Below are positions 12,099 through 25,688 of a stretch of 64,000 nucleotides of DNA, piece by piece. The stretch covers positions 7,855,866 through 7,919,865 of the forward strand of contig OZ024892.1 of the NCBI GenBank assembly GCA_964017195.1, written 5' to 3'. Origin of the DNA: Siderastrea radians. Lineage: Eukaryota > Cnidaria > Anthozoa > Scleractinia > Rhizangiidae. Position numbers and translations under genes: made by a program. The notes below the pieces were generated by a model, which was not told where the DNA came from, ran no database searches, and saw only the letters and a program-made list of their open reading frames with translations. Numbering within the stretch: the stretch's first letter is position 1; every line of letters begins with the position of its first letter.

Positions 12099-13512
12099 TT
12101 AGAATGCTATCGTTACTAGAGGAGCATTAAACGGAGAGGATATTTGTTTTGAACTACCTTCTTGCAGAGCCTGCCAAGGAAGCACATTAGAAGTGATCTA
12201 GAGAGCCAAAATCGTGCATTTGCCAATCTTTTAGAATACCGAGGAGGAACCCTTATAGAAGGTAAAAACTTAAATGTGCTGAAATGATAATTTACCTTTT
12301 GATGTGTGAAGTTGAGATCTCGAATCGTTTCATTTATCCTTTAGAAGTATTCGTTTGGTAAGAGCCCCGGCGAAATTCTACATTTTTTCAATTAAAGTGT
12401 TGTTGTTCTTAAGAAAGTTTAATAGATAAAGTTTCTACACCCATTTTACTGCAGGTCATTTTTCTATCGCTACCCGGTAGCATTCGAAGGCTAGCATGGT
12501 TAGCCTCTAATATCAGCTAGAAAGCAAAAACACGTATCGTTTTTGGGCCACTTCATGCTAGCAAACTCTACTGTCGTGATTTTTCAAAGAGACCCGCAGT
12601 TTTTGCTCTTAACAGTTGTACGCTGTACGTTTGTTTAAGACGCTGGAAGAATCGGTTGTTTCGGAAGCATGTACTATTTCTCGCCGCTTCTTTTAGTAGA
12701 GAGAATATGTTAACGTGCTTCGCTTCCTATTTTTTTTTCTTACCGAAGTAAGGGCACCCAACGAAAAACTTCAGCGAAATGCTTAAAAGTACTGAGCTCT
12801 CAGTGTCGGCTTCTCTAAATGCCAGCTGACCTTACTTCGCACTTCAAAAGATATATTTGTCCTTTCAAAAACAAAAATTAATTTTCCCGTAACGCGTGTT
12901 CGAGAACTTGATGCGGCTGCCAATCATCCGTCAATATATCTTAAGATTATTTGTGGGCGTAATGGGTTAATTTATCAGTATATAATGGTAATCCTTTCTT
13001 GTTGTTTCGCTTGTTATTCCGTTCGTTGATCGACAATTCTGATTATTCTCTAGTATTTGGTTTTGCTTTCCGTTATTTGCGAGCTCTGCGTTGGAGCCTT
13101 GGTGGGGCGGCCACATTTTGGGGCGTTTTCGCCCTTCCTTTGCTAAACACGATATGCTTTTTAGTATTTTATTGTCATCAGATGCTCTTTATGTATTTTC
13201 AATAAATCAGCCACAGCATACTTGTGAGTAGAAAACTCCAACACATGAGCAGATCTCTGTTGTATATCATATCATCTTCACTGAAAACGAGCACCACCCC
13301 ACGCGGAGCTCTTTCTTTCCATCCAGTACATTAATTAAATTAATTTCCCCGTGTTTGAGAATTTAAGGTAATATTTCGCTAAAGAAAAGTTTAGTTTTTC
13401 ATCACAATTAAATAGGAATATCTCGTACAATTGCCTTTTCTGAACAGATATATATGTATATTTATTATTCAACTTATAGTACATTCAACAAATGAAAAAT
13501 ACTCGTTTCTGA
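12099..13512. other. No gene recognised
   Basis: AT-rich host sequence. Short plus-strand frames such as that at 12999-13205 are hydrophobic and show no domain. Nothing else can be supported. Confidence 0.4.
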
Positions 13513-14003
13513 TTGGACGAGAGGAGTACAATAAATCCCAAATTGTACTCTGCTGGAGTACCTATTACGTCTCTATGGCAACGACGCGTAAGTGCAGCCA
13601 AGCGCGGTAAACTTGAAAGCAAAACAAAAAAAATGGCCGCCAGTCGTTTTGTTGTTTCAGGTGATGACGGACTGCAGAAACTAAAAGATAATTAAAAGCG
13701 AGTAACAGCAAAACTAAAAAAAGCATACAAACCTGGTTTAATGTGTGGCCTAGCTGGGCTGAAGAGCTCAATATTAATCCAAACCTTGAAGAAAACTCGG
13801 CGGAAGAACTCCACAAAATACTACAGCGATTTTATGCTGAAGTGCAGAGGAACAAACACGGAGAACAGTACGAACCGGAAAGTCCGAAAGTTAAGATGGC
13901 TAGCCTAGAAGGCTACTTGCGAGAGCACAACTATCCATACTCCATTATAAAAGACCGCCAGTTCCAACAGTCAAAGCAAGTCCTTGAAGGAAAAGCAAAG
14001 TAA
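13513..14003 (+). pseudogene. Crypton-like / ZMYM-QRICH1-type domain fragment
   Basis: A frame starting at the ATG near 13632 (MAASRFVVSGDDGLQKLKDN) stops. A second frame at 13743-14003 reads W-WAEELN, LHKILQRFYAEVQRN, SLEGYLREHNY and DRQFQQSKQVLEGKAK. This order resembles the N-terminal helical DNA-binding region of Crypton-derived tyrosine recombinases shared with ZMYM/QRICH1/KCTD1-type proteins. The similarity continues past the stop codon (GKGKRPNTSKALT). No catalytic tyrosine-recombinase part is visible, so it is a decayed fragment. Family assignment is from motif memory only. Confidence 0.5.
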
Positions 14004-14009
14004 CTGGGC

Positions 14010-15434
14010 GAAGATGGAAAAGGCAAACGACCAAATACCTCTAAAGCGCTGACCATCCCTTACATTACAAAAGTCAATTGACGCACAGCCAGCGATAACA
14101 CGAGCTACAATAATCGAGGTGGGGTGGATGGTAGATATTAATAATTACTTGGCTATCAGGAGATACAGATAATCAATATAGAAAACATACATAACGATAA
14201 AATAGATAGAGAAAATGCACCTTGAGGGAGATATGTTATAGTTCATCTTAGTATTTTCCTGTCTGTGCTTTTGCCCTTAAAATTTCATTTTCGAATATTT
14301 TTTGAGCAACCTCTTGCTTTACCATACAGTGAGTACCCACACTTGAAGGTATTGGCCTTTGAGCAGTTTGTCACGTTTGTGGACTTCCATTCCGAAAAAG
14401 CGCGAAAAACAAGACGGCAAAGAATCTGGGACCGGAATAACGAAAGGTTTGCTCAGAACGACCCTGGTTGCTCTTGGTCATGTGACTGCTGGTGTCAAAG
14501 AGCTCCCCATTAGGGTAGCCTTGCTTTATTATTTTGTTCACCTCACCGATCGCTCGGACAGAAACTTTTCAAACCGGGCTGAACGCAAAAAGAAATGCAG
14601 GTCATTTGGAGCTTCCTTTTCAAACACCGTGTATCCTGCAAAATCTCGAGTAACCCGCTGACAGAAAGTAAAAAGATGCAGATAATCTGAACTCGTCAGC
14701 AACTTGAAATTTATATTGACCAAGTGTTTTTTGCAGGATCAAGGGAGCCTGTTCTTTTCATAACAGCAGTACCATTTACGCATTTTACTCTGTACCTTTC
14801 ATTTAAAAACATAATAGCCGAGGGCAATCATGCAGATCAAATACAATCAACTTTTGAATAATACTATTAGTGTTTAGTTAGCCCAAACACGATTTCATTT
14901 TGCATGGTGACCATTTTGTTGAATGCAAGAAGAGTCAGTAGGCTAATTGGTCACTCGGCGGTCTGATAGCAAATTTGCTTTGCTCAAAATACTACCTTCA
15001 CATTCACATAGGACTGGTGATTTCAGCCCCTTGCATTAAGGGTATTATAATAAGACTTCTTTTTTACCTGTAATGCGTCTGTTTGTCTGGGGGCTGTTCG
15101 TCTTCCTCTCGTCGGAGATGCAAAAAAATGGGGTATTCTTTGTATCCTTGGTGCAAGCTTGACGTTACTCATGAGCATAGAATGTAACAGAGCTTTGCTT
15201 TGCGTTGGCGTTTTCAAATAATGAGGCTTTTTTAAGGAGTTACCTGAAAATAACTTTAACTTCTTTAGGTCGAACGCAAGTGTGATGAAGAATTACACGT
15301 TTGCTGCTTTGCATACGGATGGCGAATTTTGACTGAGCTATACTACTGAGGATGTTATCATGTCTCGACAGATTGCATTTGGGAATTCTGAAAGCCGTTT
15401 TGAGTCTTTCATAACTGCACACCAGAGAAGAATG
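14010..15434 (+). promoter_or_regulatory. Duplicated 5' flank of host copy 2 (matches 24060-25395)
   Basis: Long stretches such as ATAGATAGAGAAAATGCACC, AAAACAAGACGGCAAAGAAT and CATAACTGCACACCAGAGAA recur in the same order in front of exon 1 of copy 3. The block therefore represents the duplicated promoter region and 5' flank of the host gene. I could not pin down a TATA box with confidence. Confidence 0.6.
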
Positions 15435-18400
15435 ATGAATTTGCAACATTTTTATTTCCTTCTGTTGTGGGTAGCGTGCCAACAAATATGGGTAAGCTCA
15501 ATATCCCGTGTCTTTGAATTTATTTAAAATATCAAAGTAGATTCCAATATATGCATCTTCGCTGCACAAACCAACGTACGGTCGCAACTTGAAACCGCTT
15601 GTTTTACATGCCTTACCAAATGAGTTAACCTAAATCATCTTCAAGGGGGGATGTCGTGTGTACTAGCTCCAACTGTTGTTTTTAAAGAGGTTTTCATTTG
15701 TAAAGAGAGTGAAGTTTAGTATTGTCCAACAAAAGATTTGAGTTTTTGAGAAGTGTTTGTCCTAGAAGGTCTTCCGTGAGAAGGAGTTGTTTTTTCCAGT
15801 CCGTTGGCTATCACATGCACTGATATGGATGTTTGCTAAAGGCCAAAGCTCTGCATGTGTGAAGTACGATTTCCGCAAAGTGATTCCATGCAGCTGATTC
15901 GAAAGAACCGCATTGCACATCTTTACCGTGCATAATTCAGAACTTAGGTTTTCTTTTACTCTGAGCTGTCCACGAGAAACAAATCGCCTTTAATACTAAA
16001 TCATCTTAGGGCAGGAATCGTTATCTTTGTGTTGAAAAGTTTTTAAAGAAATTTTACTTCAGGAAAATAACTTTTTTGCATACGCGGACTTGTCCAGTAC
16101 CAATAGTTATCGGTGGATGCAGAGTGAGTCAGCAATGAAAGATGTATTGATTTGAGCCCTCGGACGTACAAGCAAAGACACACCCCCACCGTGGTACAAG
16201 GGGGGGTTGATGGAACCCCTTCCCTGGGTTTTTGCTGCGTTTCAATATTTCGGAGAGATTTTGCCTTTGGTAGAAAGCCTTTGATGTGCTCTACAAGTTG
16301 AGGTATATATTATGGGCTTAGGCGCTACTGGGGGCCTGTGACGTCATCCAAAATGGCGGCCAATATGGCCGCCATCTTGGATTTTACCAAAAAATAGAAA
16401 TTATCAAAAAACGGCGGAAATTGGAAATTGTTAATGCTAATCATGTAAAAAATTACATAATTAAACCCTTTGCTGCTTTTGTGTACGATTTGTGCTTTTT
16501 TCACTTAAAAAGGCGAAAAACACAGTTTTAACCAAAAATGGCTTGACCACCTGTTACTTATGACGTGATATCTCGTAACCATAGCAACTGATTCTCATCA
16601 AACTTGCGTCAAATTGTGTCTAAGGGATATTACTATTGCTACTGAAAACGCACATGCTGAGGAAAAATCGTCTTGGAAAAATTGAAGAAAAACCTTATGG
16701 GGGGGGTGGCATCCACCCCCGCCCCCAATCCCTTGTACGCCCGAGGGTTAATCTGATTCCTTGTGCTTGTCCTATGACTTTCTTTCATGTTCGCCCTTTT
16801 CCTGCCCTTTTTTCTCCACAAAGGTGACGCATTGTATTCCGATCAAATAAGCACTTGTTTAATCCGTGATATGTCGAGCAGTATGGGGCTTGAATCAGTC
16901 ATATCTGTTTTGTGGACATGGTATCCTAATCTTAATTTCTAAATTTTTATTATTTAAGCAGTCTGCAATACTCTGTTAAGAGTGAAGACTTAACTGGTAA
17001 ATAAATAGCACATTTCGAAACATTACAAGGTAGTGAACAATTAAGGAAAGTTTTAAAAGTCCCTTATCTCAAGGGAATTGCCTTAAGCAGTAAAAATCTT
17101 ACAACAGGTAATCCATGGCCGTTCGTCAAATTGTACAATAATCGAACCGGGAGGTAAGAAGAAGTGGACTTTTCAGTGTGCTTAATCAACTCTCGCGCTC
17201 CAGTAAAAGGACTTTAAAGAGAAAATAATGTGGTTTAAGAACTCACTCCCTATGTGTTAACATTATTTGGCCTCTTGGTGGTCACAATTTTGTTTTCTGT
17301 GTACACATTTCGTGAAAGCAAGAAAGCTTTTATTTCAAATCGGCCTTTCTCTTCTGATAAAGCAAGGCAAGGAAGGGAGGCGGTCTCAACTCTGTGTCAG
17401 AATAAGGGGGCTAAAAAGCCGGGCGGTCATACGTTTAGCTCGCTTCCTAAGTAAGTTGCATATTAAGTTAAGACGATATAGTATTTTACAGTACACAACT
17501 TGGCTGTTTTGGAATAAATATGACTCTGACAGCTAGAATGAAAAGCGCATGCGTAAAAAGAGGAAGGGGACAGAGAAATGTTTGAGGTGACCACACGGAA
17601 AGACGATTGATCAAAGTTTGGTCAATATGGGTGCTGTAACCCACCAGTAAGATGATGTAACTTTCAGAGCCTTAGAAACAGTCAATATCGTCTTCATCTG
17701 ATACCTTAATTTCCTTTTGACTTTTTTTTGACACAGTAAGTGGATTTGTATGTGACAACGAAACAGTCGACTTCTGCAAGAAGTATTCCGCCTCGTGGAA
17801 AGTAGCTCGAATCGACTTGGATCTGCGACACCTGTCTGACTGCAAAGGAAAGACGCCCAAAGCAGGAGATCAGCTGCTGTTATTTGTGAGCCTCGGACTG
17901 TTGTACAACTATGGAAAGTACGAGATAGTGACTGTCAAGTCGGTTAACTCAACTACTGAAAAGCAAGGGTAAGAACGTATTAATGCAAACGCCGACTTGC
18001 GACCGGCTTATCGCAGGTGGAATAGGGGTTTGAATAATCGCCACAGGTTTGAATAATCGTTAAGATCTCTTACGCCTTCAATACATAGCCTGTCATATTC
18101 TCCATAAAGTGCGGTAAATTAAGACATCACAAACGCAACAATGACGTCATGAATTACAAATCCGCCGTCTGGGATCGGCTAACTTCGATCTTCTCATTTA
18201 AAAAGAAAATACAAAACTTTTCCACTGCAGCATCACTTATGCTTTTCTTAGGTAACTAAACTTGAAGCTCTTTGGTGATATATTTAGTTTGTAAAATTAT
18301 CATTTGCAATTTTTGAGAAATAGTTTATGCAGTTTTAAAAACATTCTAGACGTGATCCTTTAATGCGTGATAACGTAAATTTAATTTGTTACAGGGGTAT

Positions 18401-21400
18401 AGCTTTCTTATAACGCTATGCACTTTAAAGCTCAACCACTGCGTTCAAAGCTGTGGTCATAATCTTAGTGAACTTCTAAGTTTCAACATGTCAAGTTCGG
18501 GGTTTGTGAGTTCGGGGTAGTTTTGTTGGAATTGCTGTTGTAATTATTTTTTATGTTCTTGCCTGTTAAACCCAAAACTGTCTTGTTGTCAGGACTCACC
18601 AAATTCCGCCCTATCAACGGGACAAAAATCTCGAGTGTGGTTTGTTGTTCACAGCGGTCAAACGAAAAAAGGTACGTCACTACGGTCTTTCAGTCCCTTG
18701 AGGTTTGATTCAGTTCAAATGCTTACGAGAGCGAAGTTCGAACGTAAACGACACAGAAAATTTCCCGACAAACCGAGTTTCGTACCGACAATACTTTTAT
18801 AGATGACAGTTATTTCATTTTGAACACATATTCAACGTAAACAGCTTAACTTTTCAAAAACGGTTTTAAGTTTTACGGCATTTTTACATCTTTCGACATT
18901 TTTCTGTATTTTGACCTTTGCAAAATTGTGGCAGAGACTGCGCACGCGTCGCGCGTTTGACCGCTGAGAAGTGTTTGCCTTCAGATTATTTGCTTTCGCA
19001 TGCTTACAGTGCTCCAGTGAAAAACTACAAGCATTACTGATCTGAAATTGTTAAATGTGTCGGCGCAACAGTCATTTGAAAGACGTCAGAACAAATGTTC
19101 AATAGAAGTATTGTGCCAATTTACAAAGTTATTACCTCATATCACTTTTTCTCAAATGTCGACTCGAATGAGGGTTAAATTGCGAAGACGATGGCGGAAA
19201 AATTCAATGACTCAACAAAACACACTCAAGGTTTGAACTCTTTGACAAGGGGGGCTCGGGTCAGTCCTAGCCGATCAGAACTAAAACGCTTAGTAAGATG
19301 GATGTTGAGTTTCACAGTTTGCGCGTAATTGAAAAGGGTAGTAATTACTTTTAGATTTTGTGGACAGCAGATCTTAACCTATTGGTCTTTTCTTTAGGGA
19401 TTCCGTCTGCCGTGTTACTTAAAACAAGCCTATCAGGATGGTTCTTACTAAAGATCCGCACACTTGCTTGATCGCCCAAATTTTTCCATATTTCCGTAAA
19501 GTGTTGTTGCGTAACAAGTGCGTCCTTACATGTGACGGACAAAAAGATGCACTGGGAGGAATACTTGCATTCAGGGCCAAGGGATTTTTCCGTGATAACA
19601 CTTCTAAAATAGAAATGTCTGGAAAAGGTAATTTACGTCTAGATAAAAGAAGTATTTATTGGCTCTCCATTAATAGCCCATCTGCTGGCCTGATGTCTGA
19701 TCCCAATGCACCCTGCGTTTCGTCGACCCGGCCCGTCTCGTGGGAGAGGATGCTTGCAGGCTTCTTACACTTTAACCACTACATGCAATAATCTGCTGCA
19801 ACTTAAACCAGGCGGTAAAATTGACTTATGATTTCTGTGATGGTAAAAGAAAAAATGGTAAATCAAATTTTAACGTCAACGTGTGAAGAGAAGTCGCCTA
19901 ACGGCTCCCGAGCCAGGGGCTCATGAGTAGCACTTGACGTCCAGGTCGAATTGGAATATAGAATGGTCGGTCAAGGGAGGCGTTCACTTATGAGACCCTC
20001 AAAATACAGCGCATTTCATTCAAAAGATAGTTGGTAAGGATTTTCGCTAAGCACTGTGGAACGCTAAACACCGTGTTGGGCTTAGAACTCATTCTCATGG
20101 AATTTCAATTTGAGATTTGCTTAAGGGAGGTGGTTTCTAACGAGAATTTATCGGGATGTAGCTCAGAAGCGCCCCCTGCAGTTGCGTTTTTAGTTTTTCA
20201 TGCATTTGTCTGCTACATCGACCTTGGACAATGTAAAACTGTTAAATCGTGCCAAAACAATTATCTGAAATATCTGACTAGAATTCCTCAAAATGAACCA
20301 CTGAAATCTTTCATAAGGTGTCTATTTACCTTTTGAGAAAAAATATTTGACTCAGTTGCACTTTGGTGCTTCCAACGGCCTTTTCGAAACTGGACAAAAC
20401 CAACCTGGACCATAATCTCCATGTAATTGTCAAGAAGGACCTTAGACTTGAGAGCACTGGGAGGGTTTAGTTCTAAAGATGATTTATCTCTCATAAGCCT
20501 TAGTGGCAAAACGTTTTGCTCAATCTTAAATAAGGTCAGCTATGTTTCCATTTTTGTTTTCCGTAATTTTTGCGGTTAGTATTTCAACTTGTGGTTCTTC
20601 CTACTACGCAAACGTTGTGGGGGTCAGTTATGGAGACATTTAAGGGGGATCTAACTTTTGAGGCTGTGGATAAAATCCTACGGTGTAACCATTCAAAAAT
20701 TAATGAATCCTCCACATTTGAGACAAAAAAGTTAAAAGCGCCGCCCCCGAATAAGCGCCGCGGTCCTGTGCGGCGCTTATTTGAGGAATTCCGTTTGATT
20801 AAAAGACCACTACAAAGCAACTCTAAAACAGCACTGGAAATTTCTTTTCATAAAAAGCAATGTTCTTCAGTTCATAGTGATTATATTTCACCGCTCGCCC
20901 ATTGAATTCCCTATCCAGAATGCTTGCAATACGTAGTTCTGTTGTGAAGGCCGTGCACTTTGCCGGCACAACAAGACCAACTTCTCTCTTCCTTTTTCCA
21001 TCCAGTTAATTACTTCTGCGAGTAGTCTGTTTTCAGCATTTGCTTCGAGAAAGTTCTTTAATAAGCGCGACAGTTGTTAAATAAGCGCCGCCCTCAAATA
21101 AGCGGCACCCTCGAATAAGCGCCGCATTTCTCTTACCTACGGTTTTAGTGACTCAGATCTAAAGGACTCATCTTCACAAAATAAATTTCTCCAAGAAATT
21201 TTGGATAATTACGTTTTCTTAGTTAACCAAAGCCTGGATACGTTTAGATTCAATTCATTTGGCTATCGAGTTTTTCCTTAAAACGATTTGTTTTGCATGC
21301 TTAGAGAGTGTTCGAGTTTCCCAGTTATACTAGAAGAAAAAACTAAAGTAACTATAACAGCTAAAATCAAGCAAAAAGAGAAAAAAAACTGTTAAAAATT

Positions 21401-21772
21401 GCAACATAGCGCTTTTTTGCTAAAGTGGAGTGAACATTTATTTCGTCCGTCAACTTTTTTGCTCAACACGCTTAATTGTAAATTGATTTTACAAAAATTT
21501 ATTTCCTAAATAACAGCTAAGAAAAGGAGAAAGGAAAACTAAACTTAAATAATAATTTAAAAAATGGATCATAGCGCTTTTTGGCCAAAGGGGAGTGGGT
21601 CTTAACTGAAGCCTTTTTGCTTAATGCTGTTTATGAAATCGGCGCCACATATCAACCAATTATAAGAAAACGTCTTTAAATATATTTTCTACATGTTTTT
21701 CTTTGGTAAGGTGGAGGCGGCGACGTTGGACGTTGGTTTGTGAAGGAGGGTCAAACCATTCCCCAAGGTTGA
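15435..21772 (+). pseudogene. Host glycine-rich secreted protein gene, copy 2 (degenerate)
   Basis: Recognisable exons are 15435-15491 (signal peptide, MNLQHFYFLLLWVACQQIW), 17108-17153, 17737-17968, 19398-19627 and the terminal exon 21711-21772. They match exons 1-4 and 11 of copy 3 in length, splice sites and phase. Exon 4 carries an in-frame TAA at 19420-19422 where copy 3 has a sense codon. Exons 5-10, the glycine-rich ones, are not found between 19628 and 21710. The combination of nonsense codon and lost middle exons marks it as a pseudogene, although splice sites and signal peptide remain. An AATAAA is present at 21891-21896. It is useful as an empty-site reference for insertions in copy 3. 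Confidence 0.75.
20738..21127. repeat. AATAAGCGCCGC-type inverted repeat element
   Basis: A perfect short hairpin (AATAAGCGCCGC and its complement GCGGCGCTTATT) occurs at about 20750-20790, and three more AATAAGCGCCGC-like units occur at 21075-21127. The local GC peaks in AT-rich intron sequence suggest remnants of one non-autonomous DNA element. Confidence 0.5.
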
Positions 21773-24700
21773 AACCCAGAAGCAACGAAGCTCAACGGAT
21801 GAAGCAGAGTAGCATTAAGTTTTAGTTCGCAACATTTTTTTCTTTGCTATCGGGAGTATTGGGTGAAGAACGCAATAATTTGCTGAATAGAATAAAGAAA
21901 CATGCTACTCTGCATCAACTCAGCTCGTCTTCTTGTTTTTAAATCTATGCCGCGAATGTATGCACGTTTTTATTTGTGGTGGTGGAGCACGATTGTGCCT
22001 TTTGGCTAACCTATGATCAAGGGATTTTGTTTGTTTGTTTTTTTGGGAACCAGAACGATACCAGTTGGCGGACAGGAAACAATTTCCCCCAAATTTTCTT
22101 AATTGAGAAACCACAATCACAAGGTTTTTTCAGGACTCTTGAGAGATGCACGCCTAGAACGGTTTTTCGTTTACCCTAAATCCTAACCTCTTTTAAGGTT
22201 CCCGCTCTCTTGAAGGCCCTCCCCTTTATAACCACAGACACCCATCCCCTCTCATTTTAAAGCACAAAACCTATTAAGTTCCCACTCTCTGTTAAGATTA
22301 TCCTCTCCTCGCCCTTGTCCTGCTAGCAGAGTCTGCGTTCCGTTGTATTTTGAGGTAGTTCCCGCTCAAAAACTCAACGGAAAAGGATACTCTGCCCTTG
22401 TTTGCCGAGAACAAGAAAAACAAAACAAAACAAAACAAAATGCACGCGAAAAAAACGCTAAAATTGACTTCTGCACTCTTAAATTTTTCTCATTCCCGTG
22501 TTCTTTTCACCCTTTTCATCCCAGAGGGAAGTCTCTCACGCAGCGTTCATTAGTCGTCGTCACGCGACGGCAGAGAAGCGTTGTGTGACGCTGCGTAGGA
22601 GATTACAAAAAGGGAGGAGGGGGTGAACACGTCCCACGAGATCACAGGACCCCCAGACTCACCGTTTCCCCTTACAGATGAGAAACACCATGGGTGCATT
22701 GTTATCAAATATTTCGTGCATTCTTTTGGGTTCACAGTCAAATTACATAACGGAATGCATGAATTGGTACGTACTGTGCGAGGACAGTGACAGATGTTTC
22801 AAATACACGGTCATAACAAATAAACGTGTTTCCAGTTTCATCCAGAAAAGGCTACAAAAAGCCTTAGAAACTCCAAGGTCCAAAGTATATGCCTCAGTTA
22901 TATTCTGTCGTGGGACAACTATTTCTTTCCTTTGAGCAGCTGCCAAGGTCCAGTTCTTCCAGAGATTTCCCATTTGTTCTTACCTTTTAAATGACCTATT
23001 TTGATCCGTATAATGTCCAAAACCCTCTTGAAAATTACTGTGTACATCCATCGGTCACCCAGCCCTGTCCACGATCAAAATATCAGCCCTCTGTCCTCCC
23101 TTCCCATTCCATATATTATTAACATACAAAACAATCGACGAATTTCCTTTCTTCTGCAAAGCTAGAAGACGGCACCCCATAAGGGCCCGTCTTAAAATAA
23201 ATATGTCTTAGCCTACATGTCTAGTATAAAAAAGTTTCAATTTCAGCCTTTTTAGACCACCCTGGTTTCCAGGGCCGGTCTTTCATCGGGGAGATGAAAG
23301 ACCCTGGGAACGATTGCTGAGGGCGATTTGGGCGGTGGTGAGCGATAAATTATTTTAGTTGAATTATCCAGGTGTCGCTTTCACCGCACGTAAAAGTGAA
23401 GGATAAGAGCTCCAAGCTTCCTCAGATCTAGTTCCTTTGGCTGGTGAGTCATTACTCCTTTATTTCAGGTCCTTGCTTCCATTTTTCTACTTTCTCTACC
23501 GACCAACAGTTTGCACCTTTTATCCCGGTTTGGAAAGAAGATTCTTGCACCACCAGTTTTGCTTTTCTAAATTGACGCAAAATTTTAATTTAGTTTAATT
23601 TAATTTATTTTAATTTGTATTCGGGACGAGTTTACCCAATGTCTTTGCACTGCCCAAAACTCTTTCGATTGGCACAAAGAAGAAAGGAATTGAGATATGA
23701 TTCAGCCAGCAGTGATGATCGAACTGGTCTTCGCAGAACTTTCTTGCCTTTTTTGAAGCTGAATGATAAGTAGGACTAATTAGCGTCCAAATGTTCTCTT
23801 CTTCTCACTTGACAAAGCTGTTCAGATCACCTTTTCTTAGTCTCCTTTCGTTTTCGAACTTTAACTATTTTGTTTCTTGCTCACCTTATTATTCTGCTTC
23901 TGATCTTTGATGCGGTAGAGTGATCAATTACAAGTCATTTATTAAAAACCCTCCTTCCGTTTCTGTCGTGGTATTGGCCTTCTTCGACTTTTCTTTCGCG
24001 CCCCTTCATACCATCGGGTATAGAGAAGTTTTTTTACTTTTTCTCCAAAAATTTACTACACAAGTCAAATAACACACAGCCCGCGGTAACAAGAGCTACC
24101 ATAATCAAGGCGAGGTGGATGCTAGAATACTTTATTCCTTGGCTGTGAGATACAGGTAATCAATATAGAAAACATATATAAACGATAATATAGATAGAGA
24201 AAATGCACCTTGAGGCAAATATGTTATAGTTCATCTTAATATTTTCATGTCTGTGCTTTTACCTTAAATAAAATTTTATTTTCGAATATTTTTTGCACAA
24301 ACTTTGCTCTACCATAAAATGAGTGCGCACATGTGATGGTATTGGCCTTTATGAGGTTTTTTGCGTGCAGTTTGTCAGGTTTGTGGACTTCCACTCGCGT
24401 CCTCTTTTCTAAAACACTCCAAAAAAGAACTCAGTCAATACCCCGTCATCTTGACCTCACGATTAACCGTTAAGATAAATACCAGACCACTTGCAGGCTC
24501 ACTTGTCGGAAATTGCACGCGAGCGGAAAAGGCGCGAAAAACAAGACGGCAAAGAATCTGGAACCGGAATAACGCAAGATTTGCTTAGAACGACCCTGGT
24601 TGCTCTTCGTCATGTGACTGCTGGTGTCAAAGAGCGCCCCATCAGAGTAGCCTTGCTTTATTATTTTGTTCACCTCGCCGATAGCTCGAGCAGAAACTTT

Positions 24701-25395
24701 TCAAACCGAGGTGAACGCAAAACAAATGCAGGTCGTTTGGAGCATCCTTTTTAAACACCTTGTATTCTGCAAGATCTCTAGTAACGCGCTGTCAGAAAGA
24801 AAAAAGATGCGGATGACTTGAACTCGTCGCACACGTTGCCTGTTTTTCTTCCCTTTTTTTTTCTTTTCAGCAACTTGAAATTTATATTGATCAGATTTTT
24901 TTGCAGGGAAGGGAGCCACAGATTTGCTCTTTTCACGTCGCTAGGAGGAGGAGTGAGAGACTATGTGCTCCAAGTTTTATTGCATTCCTTCAATATCTTC
25001 GGAAGTTTTCGGTCCACCTTCAGAAGTTTTCGGAAGATGTTCGGAAGTCTTTTAGCGATCTTCATTAATTAATTAGTTCCTGTGGGTATTGAATTGAGAG
25101 CGAGCTAAATTTGCATCATTCAGAATCAAACCATATGAAAGCTTCATTTTGTTGTGTACTTTAACAATGACATGCACTAGTTTGCCAACTTTGACAACAT
25201 GCCAGACTTCGCTGCTAATCGTACTTTCAAACAGACAGTGTGGAGGAGGATGATAAAGACACACTTTTGCTAGCTGCATAAGGAAGAGGAATTTTGACTG
25301 AGCCATACTTCTGAGGATGTTGTTATATGTCTCGACAGGTTGTGACTTCTGAAAGCCGTTTCACGTCTTTCATAACTGCACACCAGAGAAGAACG
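21773..25395 (+). other. 3' flank of copy 2 and 5' flank of copy 3
   Basis: 21773-22700 contains the 3' UTR with AATAAA and a block similar to 62460-63030 downstream of copy 3, showing that the 3' flank was duplicated too. 24060-25395 matches 14100-15434. No independent gene is evident. Confidence 0.5.
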
Positions 25396-25654
25396 ATGAA
25401 TTTGCAACGTTTTTGTTTCCTGTTGTTGTGGGTATCTTGCCAACAAATATGGGTGAGCTAAATTTTCACGTCTTTGAATATATTTCAAACATCAAAGTAG
25501 ATGCCACCGCCTGCATCTTCGCTGCGCAAACGAACGTATGCAACTTGAAACGTACCGCCAATCTTACATGCCCTACCAAATAAGTTACCCCAGAAACTCA
25601 TAAGGAGCTGAAACGTGTAACTCGCTATCAATGCTCGTAAACATTCATTTTTCG

Positions 25655-25688
<34 letters not shown>
